A stretch of DNA of 64,000 nucleotides from Wyeomyia smithii (lineage: Eukaryota > Arthropoda > Insecta > Diptera > Culicidae), in the NCBI RefSeq assembly GCF_029784165.1, contig NC_073695.1, positions 13,701,286 through 13,765,285 of the forward strand, written 5' to 3'. Positions 11,377 to 23,053 of the stretch are shown here, in pieces. Position 1 is the first letter of the stretch. Every line of letters begins with the position of its first letter. The notes below the pieces were generated by a model. That model ran no database searches and had not been told where the DNA came from. It was given only the letters and a program-made list of their open reading frames with translations. Both the position numbers and the translations under genes were made by a program.

Positions 11377-11433
11377 ATACCCTGTAAAAGTAACTTTTCC
11401 TCTGGTAAGAGGAAAGTTACTTCTACAGGGTAT
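11377..11433. repeat. 57-bp near-perfect hairpin
   Basis: Arm 11377-11403 (ATACCCTGTAAAAGTAACTT…) pairs with 11408-11433 (…AAGTTACTTCTACAGGGTAT) around a GGTA loop, with one unpaired base and one mismatch. It lies in the left arm of the pogo-like MITE and may be a tiny nested foldback element. Confidence 0.75.
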
Positions 11434-12151
11434 AGAGTTGAAGAGAATTATAAGAAATGAGGGCATTTTCAAATATCCGTTGATTTTTTTTTTCACTATA
11501 ATCCAGTATCTCTTGATATCATGTGTCAAAATTAGCAAATGTTAAAATGAGTTGTGAGCATCTAATCATTTGTCTTTAATTGAGAGGCTTTTAGCTGGTT
11601 CGTCTGTGCTATCAAATGGTTTCTTGTCCGGATAACAATTTTAGTTAGATACTAAGAAGCAAGATTTTCTGCTTACTGTCAAGCATACGGTATTATTGCG
11701 CTAGAGTTTGTTGTTTCGCTAACAAAAATTATTAAGAATCCAGCCCAGCCTATCACATTTGGACAACAGTCAGCATATTATTTCTCAATTGCTTAGTGTT
11801 CTTCATCCTTAGCGCAAATTGATATTCCATTTACTTTTTCACGTCAGAAGAACTTGGAATTTGAAAACAACATCGGCTCATAGAAACCAAACAACTAGCA
11901 TAGTTACCATGCGGAACCATCGAGCGAAGCAGGCATCGAGTAATAGAAATCAGTGCGTCTTGAACTGTCCTACAGATCAGACGTTTTTTCGGTTGCTTGT
12001 GGACTGGTCTTTGACTGCCTATAGCTTCAAAGTTTGTGTTTTGTCAGTGTGTCTTTTAAAGACTACCTGAAAGTTATTTCCCATCAGTCTTTCTCAAGAC
12101 TACCTACTTTTGAATTTAACATTTGTTTTAACTTTTTTCGTATCACCTGAA

Positions 12152-13474
12152 ATGGCTGGACGGAAAAAGAAACCTCGCATCGCTGCGGGGAGGAAAAGAG
12201 AGGCATCTCTTTCTGACACTTCGAGTGTCTGTAGTGACAATCCTTTTGATATTTTGCTTGAGCATGAAGCTGGTGAAATGGAAGTTACCAATAATGAAAC
12301 TATACAAAATATAAAATCTTTAAAAAAGGAGAAAGTTCCACCTATTGTGGTAACTATTTCTTCTGAATTTAATATATTCAAAAAGGAACTTTCAACGTTT
12401 GTTTCTGACGTTAAAGTTACCTATCAAATTGGCCGTAGAGGTGAATGTCGCTTATTAGCCGACTCAGTAAAGGGTCGTGATCGTCTTGTTCAGTATTTAA
12501 CTGACAAGATGTACAAATTTTTTACATATGACACCAAGAACGCCAAGCCGTTCAAGGTTGTCTTGAAAGGTCTCACCAACGATCAAACCGTTGATGAGAT
12601 CAAACTTACTTTAACAGAATTACTTGGCATAGCCCCTACCCAAGTAATTCTAATGAAACAAAAATCACGAGGCGAAAACAGTCAGAGAACTGGAATTTCC
12701 CTTGTTAATTATTTAATTCATTTTAACCGCAATGAGGTTAACAACTTAAATTTTTTTGAAAAATCACATGCTTTGTATAATGTGCGTGTAAAGTGGGAAA
12801 TTTATAGGAAGTATGGCGGAGGTGAAAAGCATATCACCCAATGCCGTACTTGCCACCGCTATGGCCATGGTTCCAAATTCTGTAACATGGACCAAAAATG
12901 TCTTAATTGTGGAGACTCTTCTCACAAAAAGGACACATGTCCTGTGAAAGAGAGTAAAAATTTTCGCTGTGCGAATTGTAACGGCAACCATATGTCAAAT
13001 TTTTATCAATGCCCAGTCCGTTTAGCAATTGTTAAGGCAAGGCAAGGTAAACAAAACTCAATTTCTCAATTAAAACCAACTTCAAAACAAAATTCTCCAA
13101 GCGTACCAGTGACGCATAGTTTACCTACTCCTTTGCATACCCGTTTAACTTATGCACAGGTTACAGGTAGTTCGAACATTATACCGCCTAGTGTTGGTAG
13201 TTCGAAAATGACCGTTAATATGGGTAAGCAAAACACGCTAGAAAATAATTGTACACCTATTACTCCAGCTAATATTGCTGCCGAAAATATTTTTTCTAAT
13301 GTCAACTGCCTGGGGCCTATTACGGCAGGTAAACTTTCTTTTTCGCAACAGGCAATGTTCGATCTTATGAACGCCATGTTGCAGGCAAAATCAATGTTTG
13401 AAGCCATTCAAATAGGCACAAATTTTACTATTAAAATTGTTTCTTACTTGAAATTTAGCAATGATTTTAAATAA
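12152..13474 (+). CDS. Juan-like ORF1, gag-like nucleic-acid-binding protein (440 aa, intact)
   Basis: ORF1 of Jockey-clade elements encodes an RNA-binding protein that coats the retroposon transcript. The ATG at 12152 opens MAGRKKKPRIAAGRKREA, a basic N-terminus. A central RRM-like region contains PFKVVLKGLTNDQTVDEIK (about residues 132-150). Three zinc knuckles follow at about residues 233-292: CRTCHRYGHGSKFC (CX2CX4HX4C), CLNCGDSSHKKDTC (CX2CX4HX4C) and CANCNGNHMSNFYQC (CX2CX3HX6C). The tail is Ser/Thr/Asn-rich. The frame has no internal stop. Its end overlaps the ORF2 start (13461) by 14 bp, the usual arrangement for a Jockey element. An upstream in-frame start is possible, but no ATG lies between 12110 and 12152 in this frame. 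Confidence 0.9.
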   Translation: MAGRKKKPRIAAGRKREASLSDTSSVCSDNPFDILLEHEAGEMEVTNNETIQNIKSLKKEKVPPIVVTISSEFNIFKKELSTFVSDVKVTYQIGRRGECRLLADSVKGRDRLVQYLTDKMYKFFTYDTKNAKPFKVVLKGLTNDQTVDEIKLTLTELLGIAPTQVILMKQKSRGENSQRTGISLVNYLIHFNRNEVNNLNFFEKSHALYNVRVKWEIYRKYGGGEKHITQCRTCHRYGHGSKFCNMDQKCLNCGDSSHKKDTCPVKESKNFRCANCNGNHMSNFYQCPVRLAIVKARQGKQNSISQLKPTSKQNSPSVPVTHSLPTPLHTRLTYAQVTGSSNIIPPSVGSSKMTVNMGKQNTLENNCTPITPANIAAENIFSNVNCLGPITAGKLSFSQQAMFDLMNAMLQAKSMFEAIQIGTNFTIKIVSYLKFSNDFK

Positions 13475-16089
13475 AACAATTAAAATATTAAATTGGAATG
13501 CTCGCTCATTGAAGGCCAATGAGAATGAGCTTTTAAATTTTTTAACAGTAAATAATGTGCATATTGCAATTATTACTGAAACATTTTTGAAACCTAACAT
13601 AAAATTAAAATATGATCCCAATTACGTGGTTCATAGATATGATAGGATTCAGGGTTCCGGCGGTGGAGTTGCAATTGTTATTCATCGCCGAATCAAACAT
13701 CGTGCTCTTCCCCATCTTGAGACGAAAGTTATTGAAACTTTGGGAATTGAAGTTCAAACTGAACTTGGGATTTTATTTATTGCCGCAGCATATTTACCAT
13801 TTCAATGCACACGCGAGCTCAAAAATTATTTTAAAGGTGATTTACAAAAACTCACCAGAAATCGTTCGAAATTTTTCATAATCGGCGATTTTAACGCTAA
13901 ACATCGTTCATGGAATAATTCTCAAAGTAATTCCAATGGCAAAATTTTATTCAACGATTGTTCTTCAGGATACTATTCTATTTTGTCTCCGAATAGTCCT
14001 ACATGCTTTTCTTCTGTAAGAAACCCTTCAACAATTGATTTGGTGCTTACAGATCAAAGTCATGTATGTAGTGATTTGATCACACATGCTGACTTTGATT
14101 CTGATCATCTTCCAATAACTTTTTCTTTATCACATGAATCAGTTTTAAACCCTATGAGCTCTGTTTTTAATTATAACAAGGCTAATTGGGAAAGATACAA
14201 AACTCATATTGAGAGAAATTTCAATAATGAGCTTGATTTGCAAAACGAAGTGAATATTGATTCCGCTTTGAACGCATTAAAATGTGCAATTGTTGATGCC
14301 AGGAATTATTCTGTTCCAAAGACTCAAGTGAAATTTGATTCACCAATAATTGACGAAAATCTTCAACTTCTAATTCGTTTGAAAAATGTCCGCAGACGTC
14401 AATATCAACGTTCTCGTGACCCTGTTTTTAAAACTATTTATAAAGATTTACAGAAAGAGATTAAACATAGATTTACTCTTCTGAGAAATCAAAATTTTGA
14501 GACTAAAGTTGAAAAATTGAAACCATATTCAAAACCATTTTGGAAGCTGTCGAAGATTCTTAAGAAACCTTCAAAGCCTATTCCAGTTTTAAAAGATGGT
14601 GAACGTTTTCTTGTATCCAATGAACAAAAGGCTCAAAGGCTTGCTCAGCAGTTTGAGAGTGTTCATAACTCAAATTTGAATTTTGTGAGTCCAATTGAAA
14701 ATGAAGTCACACGTCAATTTGATTTAATTTCTTCCCAGAATTGAATGAGATTAAATCAATTATTAAAAATTTCAAAAATATGAAAGCACCTGGTGACGAT
14801 GGAATCTTTAATATACTAATCAAACATCTCCCTGAGAGCACAAAGGGATTTTTAGTGAAAATTTTCAATTGCTGCTTCAAAATCGCATATTTTCCCAAAT
14901 TATGGAAAAATGCAAAAATTACTCCCATTTTAAAACCGGATAAGAACCCAGCTGAAGTTTCAAGTTATCGACCAATCAGTTTGCTTTCTTCAATAAGTAA
15001 ACTGTTTGAGAGAATTATTCTTAACAGAATGATGTCACACATCAACGAAAATTCAATTTTTGCAAATGAACAGTTTGGATTTCGCCATGGGCATTCCACA
15101 ACTCATCAATTGCTCAGAGTTACTAATATGATACGAGCTAACAAATCTGAAGGTTATTCCACTGGAGCTGCTCTTTTGGACATAGAAAAAGCATTCGACA
15201 GTGTTTGGCATAAAGGTTTGATTGCGAAATTGCAAACTTTTAATTTTCCAATTTTCCTAATCAAAATTTTAAAAAATTATCTTACTGATCGAACTCTGCA
15301 GGTTGTCTATCAGAATTCAAAATCTGATAGATTTCCTGTCAGAGCAGGTGTACCTCAAGGTTCAGTCTTGGGTCCAGTCCTGTACAACATATTCACTTCA
15401 GATCTTCCTGATTTGCCTCCAGGTTGCACAAAGTCATTGTTCTGCGATGACACAAGCATTTCCGTAAAAGGAAAAAGTCTTCGTGTCATATGCAGTCGAT
15501 TGCAGAAAAGTTTAGATATTTTTTTTCCTACTTGCAAAAGTGGAAAATCTCTCCCAATGCTTCTAAAACTCAAATGATAATTTTTCCACATAAGCCTAGG
15601 GCTTCTTTCCTCAAGCCAAACAATAATCACGTTGTCAAGATGAATGGGGTTATTTTAAGTTGGTCCGACAAGGTTAAGTACTTGGGACTAATTTATGATA
15701 AAAAACTTATTTTCAAAGAGCACATTGAGAGTATACAAGCCAAGTGCATCAAATATACGAGATGTTTATATCCTCTCATTAACAGGAATTCTAAACTTTG
15801 TTTAAAGAACAAACTTTTGATTTACAAACAAATTTTTAGACCAGCAATGCTTTATGCTGTACCGATCTGGTCAAGTTGCTGTTCAACAAGGAAGAAAACG
15901 CTCCAAAGGATTCAGAATAAAATTCTGAAAATGATTTTGAAGCGCCCTCCTTGGTTTGGTACACTCGAATTACATAGACTTACTGGTGTTGAACCATTAG
16001 AAGCTATGTCAAATAAAATTATTAACAATTTTCGACAAAAATCGTTGCAATCCTCAATTGCTACGATAAGCTCTCTTTATAGCCAATAA
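13461..16089 (+). pseudogene. Juan-like ORF2, endonuclease-reverse transcriptase (frameshifted)
   Basis: ORF2 makes the AP-type endonuclease that nicks the target and the reverse transcriptase that copies the RNA there. The ATG at 13461 opens MILNKTIKILNWNARSLKAN. The endonuclease is intact: ITETFLKPNI, IIGDFNAKHRSWNN, DHLPITFS. Next to copy 2, this copy lacks 31 bp at about 14738, giving a frameshift; the RT resumes at 14741. RT motifs are APGDDGIFNILIKHL, SSYRPISLLSSISKLFERI, FGFRHGHSTTHQLLRV, LLDIEKAFDSVWH, GVPQGSVLGP and the catalytic box FCDD (Cys in place of Ala, as in Juan elements). A one-base indel in a T run at about 15520-15530 causes a second shift, after which the thumb and C-terminus run to TAA at 16089. 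Confidence 0.9.
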
Positions 16090-16448
16090 GTTAGCAAAAG
16101 TTAGTTGTAAGTTTACTTCCCCTTTTCTGACAAGTAGGTTTAAATCCCTACGAATGGTAAGTCCTAATTGCGAAAGCAAATAAATCCTAACAATTAAAAT
16201 TACAAATTTCTAACAGTGTTGAGAAGTCACCATTTGTGATCGGACACAAATACTCATTATTTACTAATATTTATCATAAATACTTAAGCTACTAACAAAT
16301 CCGCCCTTAAAAAAAAAAATAATAAAGAGTAATAGAAATATCGACTACTGGGAGTGAGTTTGTATGGGAAATCGAAGGGACAGAAAATATCATCGAGTAT
16401 AAGAAAATATCGACTCATAGAATATCGGCTCATGGAGGTTTGACTGTA

Positions 16449-18285
16449 TATTCAACAACACTCGAAATAATATCGTTTATATTTGGCGATATTATGCCTG
16501 TAGTATTTTTTTGTGCAAACAACATGTATTTGACAAGGTACAAGCATATCGTGCTTGTTGACGAAGCACCACGAATTTTTCGTAATCCGTCAAAGTCAGA
16601 ATTAACTCTATATCCTCAAAAACCAAATCCCATAATACTTACGTTATCACAATGAATGGTTTTGTCTTATTTAACTCTGATTGAATCAAATCTATAATAT
16701 GGATCTTACTTTTAAAATAATATGGAATCCCTTACGAAGGTTCATTATTTGGCAAACATAAGAAGATATTTTGAACAAAATTATTAACAAGTTCCAGCAA
16801 AAAATCGTAGCAATCCACAATTACATTTTTGTTTTTTGCTCGACAATTTATTTTCATTTGCCTACAACTACAGTCGCTGCATTACGAAGACAGCTAATAT
16901 ACGTTTATTATGGTAAAGCTTAGAATAATAATATATCATCTAACAATTTTGAAATGTAAAAAGAGATTCTGAATGAATCTTAGTAAATAAACAAAAAATT
17001 CACAAGCATTCGCAGCCTTCTACTCTTCTATAAATGTATATACCTATTTAGGAATTTACTCTTTCGATACTATCCGGTCACGATTATTTAGTGAATATCG
17101 AAGATAAAATTAAATAAATATCTGTTGCAAAAATTTACAATTCTTGTTAAGTAATTGATGGTAATCATATTTATGAGATAAGCTTTCAATCACCATCAAC
17201 AGCAGCATTGCAGTTTTTCCTCGATTGTAAACGTATAGAAATGTACGAACAAAAGTGTACCACTGCAATACAAATAGTACCGCTGCAGTACGAATAGAAG
17301 TGTACTGCTGAAATGTACGAATAGAAGAGTACCGCTGTAATCATAGACGACGAGAGACCTGCGGTTTTTTACTACACTGGTACTGTTGCTTTTACCGGCA
17401 TGTTTAGAAATTGTTCAAGAATGGGGATTGTTTCAAACTTTTTGGAAAACTTTTACCTTTGAGACATCATGTTAGTCTAAGCTCATTGAACCAAAAATAA
17501 ATTGTCCTATTGGGACGGGGAGGCTCTGTCAATTTTTATTTTGATACAGAGAATATCACAGGGAACGGATGGTGTCTATTCACGTCGTCTGTGCTAGGAA
17601 TGCTCGCATGTGATTGGTTCATTATTCGCGTAAATTTGTTATTGAAACTTTTTACCGCTTAACAATAAAATTAGAGTGATAACTAGCATATTAAAAAATT
17701 GTTATACATTTTATCTATCCAACAACATATTGGTTATTGTTATCCATCGTGTGGTTATGCTGTTATTAACGTTTGAAATCTGACGCAACATTTGACAGTT
17801 TCATTTACAATTTTATAGAATGCATCCCAGTATAGTAAACAGAGACGTAGTCCCACGTCAAAAAACTAAAATGTCCCCCCCAGTATTGATTAATTTAGAC
17901 TAGGGACTATGTCCAGAAACTAAAAATCAGATGGTTTCCGGGTTTCGAAGAGCTGTGACAAACTGAAGAAAGTGTTTAGATACTCGCCAATAATAGTATT
18001 TCCAGAACTGTTTCGTTTTAATTAGAAGTAAAATACGTCCTTCTCGAAATGGTTAATTGATGCATCTCAATCCCATGTTCGGAGTGAATAGAAATCAAAC
18101 CTTTACTACTTTTTCAAACAAACACTGCATTGATTGAGAAAAGATCTACAATTTACGGCTACGTTTGCTCAGTGTCTAAAGCACTGAAACAAATAAAAAA
18201 TTTGAAAATGTGTTGCAAAAAAGCTCTGTTGTATTTGGTTCGGATTTCGTGATACACAACAGAGAGTTAATAACTTCCTTCTCGC
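16449..18285. other. Intergenic, no gene seen
   Basis: AT-rich DNA between two nested transposon clusters. Apart from the short tandem repeat at 17238-17342 I see no structure or coding sequence. Confidence 0.45.
17238..17342. repeat. Short degenerate tandem repeat
   Basis: Four imperfect units built from TACCGCTGCAGTACGAATAG (about 20-33 bp each, some with an extra AAGTG or AATG) occur in a row. Noncoding. Confidence 0.55.
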
Positions 18286-18849
18286 GTGCCCGTTAGGGTT
18301 GTTGATATTATATCGATATTTGATATTATCGATATTCGCTCGCCACAATATCAATATTTTTGACCGATATTGGCGCATTTGATATTATCGATATTTCGAT
18401 ATTGCGACTCGATATTGCTGTCCGATATTCTTGGTTAGTGCTGCCGGCAAAATTTTGCCTACCGATCATAAATTCATCATGGCATCAAAATTAAATTTAA
18501 AATGCTTACACACAATGTAAGATATTCAACGAAAGTGCACATTATACTGAAAACAAACGTTAAGCAGGGTGGCCACTCAAAACTCGAAATTAAATTCCCG
18601 TTTTTTTCCCGGTTCGTTCAAATAATTTTCCCGGTTATTTGTACTTCAGAATTTTGCATTTTTCATACAGTAAAGGATTTAAAAATCGTGACCGTCGATT
18701 TACATCCCATTATCGAATTACATTCTAATATAGTCAATTTTAAGCGTGTTCAGGCTTATTATGATCCAGAGATATTGTTGCAGAAATTCGAAAAATGTGA
18801 CGGACGTCATCTTTTCCAAAAGGATAACGTTTGCGGTAAAAATGGTACC

Positions 18850-19004
18850 CCGCCACTTCAAAAACGGACATCATGCGGCACTTTGTAGACGCCGGGTATG
18901 CCCGTTCCGGCATCTACAATATCTTGACACAATTGGACAACGATCAAAGCATCGAAAGAAAGCACAGTTCCGGACGGCCAACGACCCTGAACGACAAGAA
19001 GCTT
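18850..19004 (+). pseudogene. ITmD37E-like transposase, N-terminal piece
   Basis: After an out-of-frame HFKNGH, the reading MRHFVDAGYARSGIYNIL…SSGRPTTLNDKK matches the helix-turn-helix DNA-binding start of mosquito ITmD37E (IS630-Tc1-mariner) transposases. It stops at the Juan-like insertion and continues at 23273. Confidence 0.72.
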
Positions 19005-19234
19005 TTTTTTTTAAAGGGGGGATTTGTTAGTAGCTTAAGTATTTATGATAAATATTAGTAAATAATGAGTATGTGTGTCCAATCACAAATGGTGACTTCT
19101 CAACACTGTTAGAAATTTGTAATTTTAATTGTTAGGATTTGTTTGCTTTCGCAATTAGGACTTATCATTCGTAGGGATTTAAACCTACTTGTTAGAAAAG
19201 GGGAAGTAAACTTACAACTAACTTAATTGCTAAC

Positions 19235-21762
19235 TTATTGGCTATAAAGAGAGCTTTTCGTAGCAATTGAGGATTGCAACGATTTATGTCGAAAATTGTT
19301 AATAATTTTATTTGACATAGCGTCCAATGGTTCAACACCAGTAAGTCTATGTAATTCGAGTGTACCAAACCAAGGAGGACGCTTCAAAATCATTTTCAGA
19401 ATTTTATTCTGAATCCTTTGGAGCGTTTTCTTCCTTGTTGAACAGCAACTTGACCAGATCGGTACAGCATAAAGCATTGCTGGTCTAAAAATTCGTTTGT
19501 AAATCAAAAGTTTGTTCTTTAAACAAAGTTTAGAATTCCTGTTAATGAGAGGATATAAACATCTCGTATATTTGATGCACTTGGCTTGTATACTCTCAAT
19601 GTGCTCTTTGAAAATAAGTTTTTTATCATAAATTAGTCCCAAGTACTTAACCTTGTCGGACCAACTTAAAATAACCCCATTCATCTTGACAACGTGATTA
19701 TTGTTTGGCTTGAGGAAAGAAGCCCTAGGCTTATGCGGAAAAAATATCATTTGAGTTTTAGAAGCATTGGGGAAGATTTTCCACTTTTGCAAGTAGGAAG
19801 AAAAAATATCTAAGCTTTTCGCAATCGACTGCATATGACACGAAGACTTTTTCCTTTTACGGAAATGCTTGTGTCATCGCAGAACAATGACTTTGTGCAT
19901 CCTGGAGGCAAATCAGAAAGATCTGAAGTGAATATGTTGTACAGGACTGGACCCAAGACTGAACCTTGAGGTACACCTGCTCTGACAGGAAATCTATCAG
20001 ATTTTGAATTCTGATAGACAACCTGTAGAGTTCGATCAGTAAGATAATTTTTTAAAATTTTGATTAGGAAAATTGGAAAATTAAAAGTTTGCAATTTCGC
20101 AATCAAACCTTTATGCCAAACACTGTCGAATGCTTTTTCTATGTCTAAAAGAGCAGCTCCAGTGGAATAACCTTCAGATTTGTTAGCTCGTATCATATTA
20201 GTAACTCTGAGCAATTGATGAGTTGTGGAATGCCCATGGCGAAATCCAAACTGTTCATTTGCGAAAATTGAATTTTCGTTGATGTGTGACATCATTCTGT
20301 TAAGAATTATCCGGTTTTAAAATTGGAGTAATTTTTGCATTTTTCCATAATTTGGGAAAATATGCAATTTTGAAGCAGCAATTGAAAATTTTCACTGCAA
20401 ATTCCATTGTGCTCTCAGGGAGATGTTTGATTAGTATATTAAAGATTCCATCGTCACCAGGTGCTTTCATATTTTTGAAATTTTTAATAATTGATTTAAT
20501 CTCATTCAAGTTAGTTTCAATTATTTCTGCAGGTAAAAAATTCTGGGAAGAAATTAAATCAAATTGACGTGTGACTTCATTTTCAATTGGACTCACAAAA
20601 TTCAAATTTGAGTTATGAACACTCTCAAACTGCTGAGCAAGTCTTTGAGCCTTTTGTTCATTGGATACAAGAAAACGTTCACCATCTTTTAAAACTGGAA
20701 TAGGCTTTGAAGGTTTCTTAAGAATCTCCGACAGCTTCCAAAAAGGTTTTGGATATGGTTTCAATTTTTCAACTTTAGTCTCAGAATTTTGATTTCTCAG
20801 AAGAGTAAATCTATGTTTAATCTCTTTCTGTAAATCTTTATAAATAGTTTTAAAAACAGGGTCACGAGAACGTTGATATTGACGTCTGCGGACATTTTTC
20901 AAACAAATTAGAAGTTGAAGATTTTCGTCAATTATTGGTGAATCAAATTTCACTTGAGCCTTTGAAACAGAATAATTCCTGGCATCAACAATTGAACATT
21001 TTAATGCTTCCAAAGCGGAATCAATATTCTTTCCCAATTAGCCTTGTTATAATTAAAAACAGAGCTCATAGGGTTTAAAACTGATTCATGTGATAAAGAA
21101 AAAGTTATTGGAAGATGGTCACAATCAAAGTCAACATGTGTGATCAAATCACTACATACATGACTTTGATCTGTTAGCACCAAATCAATTGTTGAAGGGT
21201 TTCTTACAGAAGAAAAGCATGTAGGATTATTCGGAGACAAAATAGAATAGTATCCTGAAGAACAATCATTGAATAAAATTTTGCCATTGGAATTACTTTG
21301 AGAATTATTCCATGAACGATGTTTAGCGTTAAAATCGCCGATTATAAAAAATTTTGAACGATTTCTGGTGAGTTTTTGTAAATCACCTTTAAAATATTTT
21401 TTGTGCTCGTGTGTGCATTGAAATGGTAAATATGCTGCGGCAATAAATAAAATCCCAAGTTCAGTTTGAACTTCAATTCCCAAAGTTTCAATAACTTTCG
21501 TCTCAAGATGGGGAAGAGCACGATGTTTGATTCGGCGATGAATAACAATTGCAACTCCACCGCCGGAACCCTGAATCCTATCATATCTATGAACCACGTA
21601 ATTGGGATCATATTTTAATTTTATGTTAGGTTTTAAAAATGTTTCAATAATAATTGCAATATGCACATTATTTACTGGTAAAAAATTAAAAAGCTCATTC
21701 TCATTGGCCTTAAATGAGCAAGCATTCCAGTTCAAAATTTTGATTGGTTTATTTAAAATCAT
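19235..21762 (-). pseudogene. Juan-like ORF2 of copy 2 (deleted and frameshifted)
   Basis: It starts at ATG 21762 (MILNKPIKILNWNACSFKAN). The endonuclease is present (IIGDFNAKHRSWNN, DHLPITFS). Compared with copy 1, about 58 bp is missing near 21030, after KANWER, shifting the frame. About 74 bp is missing near 20308, removing the RT segment SSYRPISLLSSISKLFER. A one-base loss near 19820 shifts it again. FGFRHGHSTTHQLLRV, LLDIEKAFDSVWH, GVPQGSVLGP and FCDD remain. The C-terminal 199-residue frame ends at 19235. The 31 bp deleted in copy 1 (LPAEIIETNL region) is intact here, so the two copies decayed independently. Confidence 0.9.
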
Positions 21763-23053
21763 TGCTAAATTTTAAATTAGAAACAATTTTAATAGTAAAA
21801 TTTATGCCTATTTGAATGGCTTCAAACATTGATTTTGCCTGCAACATGGCGTTCATAAGATCGAACATTGCCTGTTGCAAAAAAGAAAGTTTACCTGCCG
21901 TAATAGGCCCCAGGCAGTTGACATTAGAAAAAATATTTTCGGCAGCAATATTTGCTGGAGTAATAGGTGTACAATTATTTTCTAGCGTGTTTTGCTTACC
22001 CATACGAACGGTCATTTTCGAACTACCAACATTTGGCGGTATAATGTTCGAACTACCTGTAACCTGTGCATAAGTTAAACGGGTATGCAAAGGAGTAGGT
22101 AAACTATGCGTCACTGGTACGCTTGGAGAATTTTGTTTTGAAGTTTGTTTTGAATTTTGTTTACCTTGCCTTGCCTTAACAATTGCTAAACGGGCTGGGC
22201 ATTGATAAAAATTCGACATATGGTTGCCGTTACAATTCGCACAGCGAAAATTTTTACTCTCTTTCACAGGACATGTGTCTTTTTTGTGAGAAGAGTCTCC
22301 ACAAATGAGGCATTTTTGGTCCATGTTACGAAACTTTGAACCATGGCCATAACGTTGGCAAACACGGCATTGGGTGATATGCTTTTCACCTCCGCCAAAC
22401 TTTCGATATAATTCCCATTTTACACGCACGTTATATAAAGCATGTGCTTTTTCAAAAAATTTTAAGTTATTAACCTCACTGCGGTTAAAATGAATTAAAT
22501 AATTTACAAGGGAAATTCCAGTTCGCTGACTGTTTTCGCCTCGTGATTTTTGTTTCATCAGAATTACTTGGGTAGGGGCTATACCAAGTAATTCTGTCAA
22601 AGTAATTTTGATCTCATCAACGGTTTGATCGTTGGTGAGACCTTTCAATACGACCTTGAACGGCTTGGCGCTCTTCGTATCATATGTAAAAAAATTATAC
22701 ATCTTTTCAGTTAAATACTGAATAAGACGATTCCAATCTTTCAATGTTTGGGCCAGTAAACGGCATTCGCCTCTTCGGCCCATTTGATAAGTAACTTTGA
22801 CGTCGGAGAGAAACGTAGAAAGTTCTCTTTTAAAAATATTAAATTCAGAAGCAATAGTTACCACAATAGGTGGAACTTTCTCCTTTTTTACAGAAACTTC
22901 ACTTTGAATAGTTTTACTTTCGAACATTTCAATTTCGCTGGCTTGCTCAGGCAGAATATCATATAAATTTTCACTGCATAAGCTAGTTTCAGAAAGACAT
23001 GCCTCTCTTTTCCTCCCCGAAGCGATACGTGGTTTCTTTTTTCGTCCTGCCAT
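21749..23053 (-). CDS. Juan-like ORF1 of copy 2, gag-like protein (434 aa)
   Basis: The counterpart of the ORF1 at 12152-13474: same basic start (MAGRKKKPRIASGRKREA), RRM-like centre and Cys/His region, open from 23053 to 21749. Knuckle 1 reads CRVCQRYGHGSKFR, so its last zinc ligand Cys is changed to Arg; knuckles 2 and 3 keep their Cys/His pattern. A short segment after GKQNS is missing relative to copy 1. It overlaps ORF2 (21762) by 14 bp, as in copy 1. Confidence 0.88.
   Translation of the reverse strand: MAGRKKKPRIASGRKREACLSETSLCSENLYDILPEQASEIEMFESKTIQSEVSVKKEKVPPIVVTIASEFNIFKRELSTFLSDVKVTYQMGRRGECRLLAQTLKDWNRLIQYLTEKMYNFFTYDTKSAKPFKVVLKGLTNDQTVDEIKITLTELLGIAPTQVILMKQKSRGENSQRTGISLVNYLIHFNRSEVNNLKFFEKAHALYNVRVKWELYRKFGGGEKHITQCRVCQRYGHGSKFRNMDQKCLICGDSSHKKDTCPVKESKNFRCANCNGNHMSNFYQCPARLAIVKARQGKQNSKQTSKQNSPSVPVTHSLPTPLHTRLTYAQVTGSSNIIPPNVGSSKMTVRMGKQNTLENNCTPITPANIAAENIFSNVNCLGPITAGKLSFLQQAMFDLMNAMLQAKSMFEAIQIGINFTIKIVSNLKFSNDFK

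Larger units (their letters stand above)
11951..16326 (+). mobile_element. Juan-like (Jockey clade) retroposon, copy 1
   Basis: A full-length non-LTR element with a 5' leader starting CAGTGCGTCTTGAACTGTCC, ORF1 (gag-like), ORF2 (endonuclease and reverse transcriptase), a 3' UTR and an A-rich tail (16309-16326). It is flanked by a 13-bp target duplication GAGTAATAGAAAT (11938-11950 and 16327-16339), so both ends are defined. It inserted into the pogo-like MITE. ORF2 carries two lesions, so this copy cannot make its enzyme. Copy 2 (19005-23272) is very similar, which suggests fairly recent activity of the family. Confidence 0.93.
10968..16446. mobile_element. Pogo/Tc1-like MITE split by a retroposon
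   Basis: The left end reads CAGTGAAATCTCCAGGAGTC and the right end, reverse complemented, CAGTCAAACCTCCATGAGCC. Both are flanked by TA (10966-10967 and 16447-16448), the Tc1/mariner/pogo duplication. Both sub-terminal regions repeat ATATCGACTCATAGAAT. The element's own DNA is 10968-11950 plus 16340-16446, with no transposase visible. The rest is Juan-like copy 1. Confidence 0.7.
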
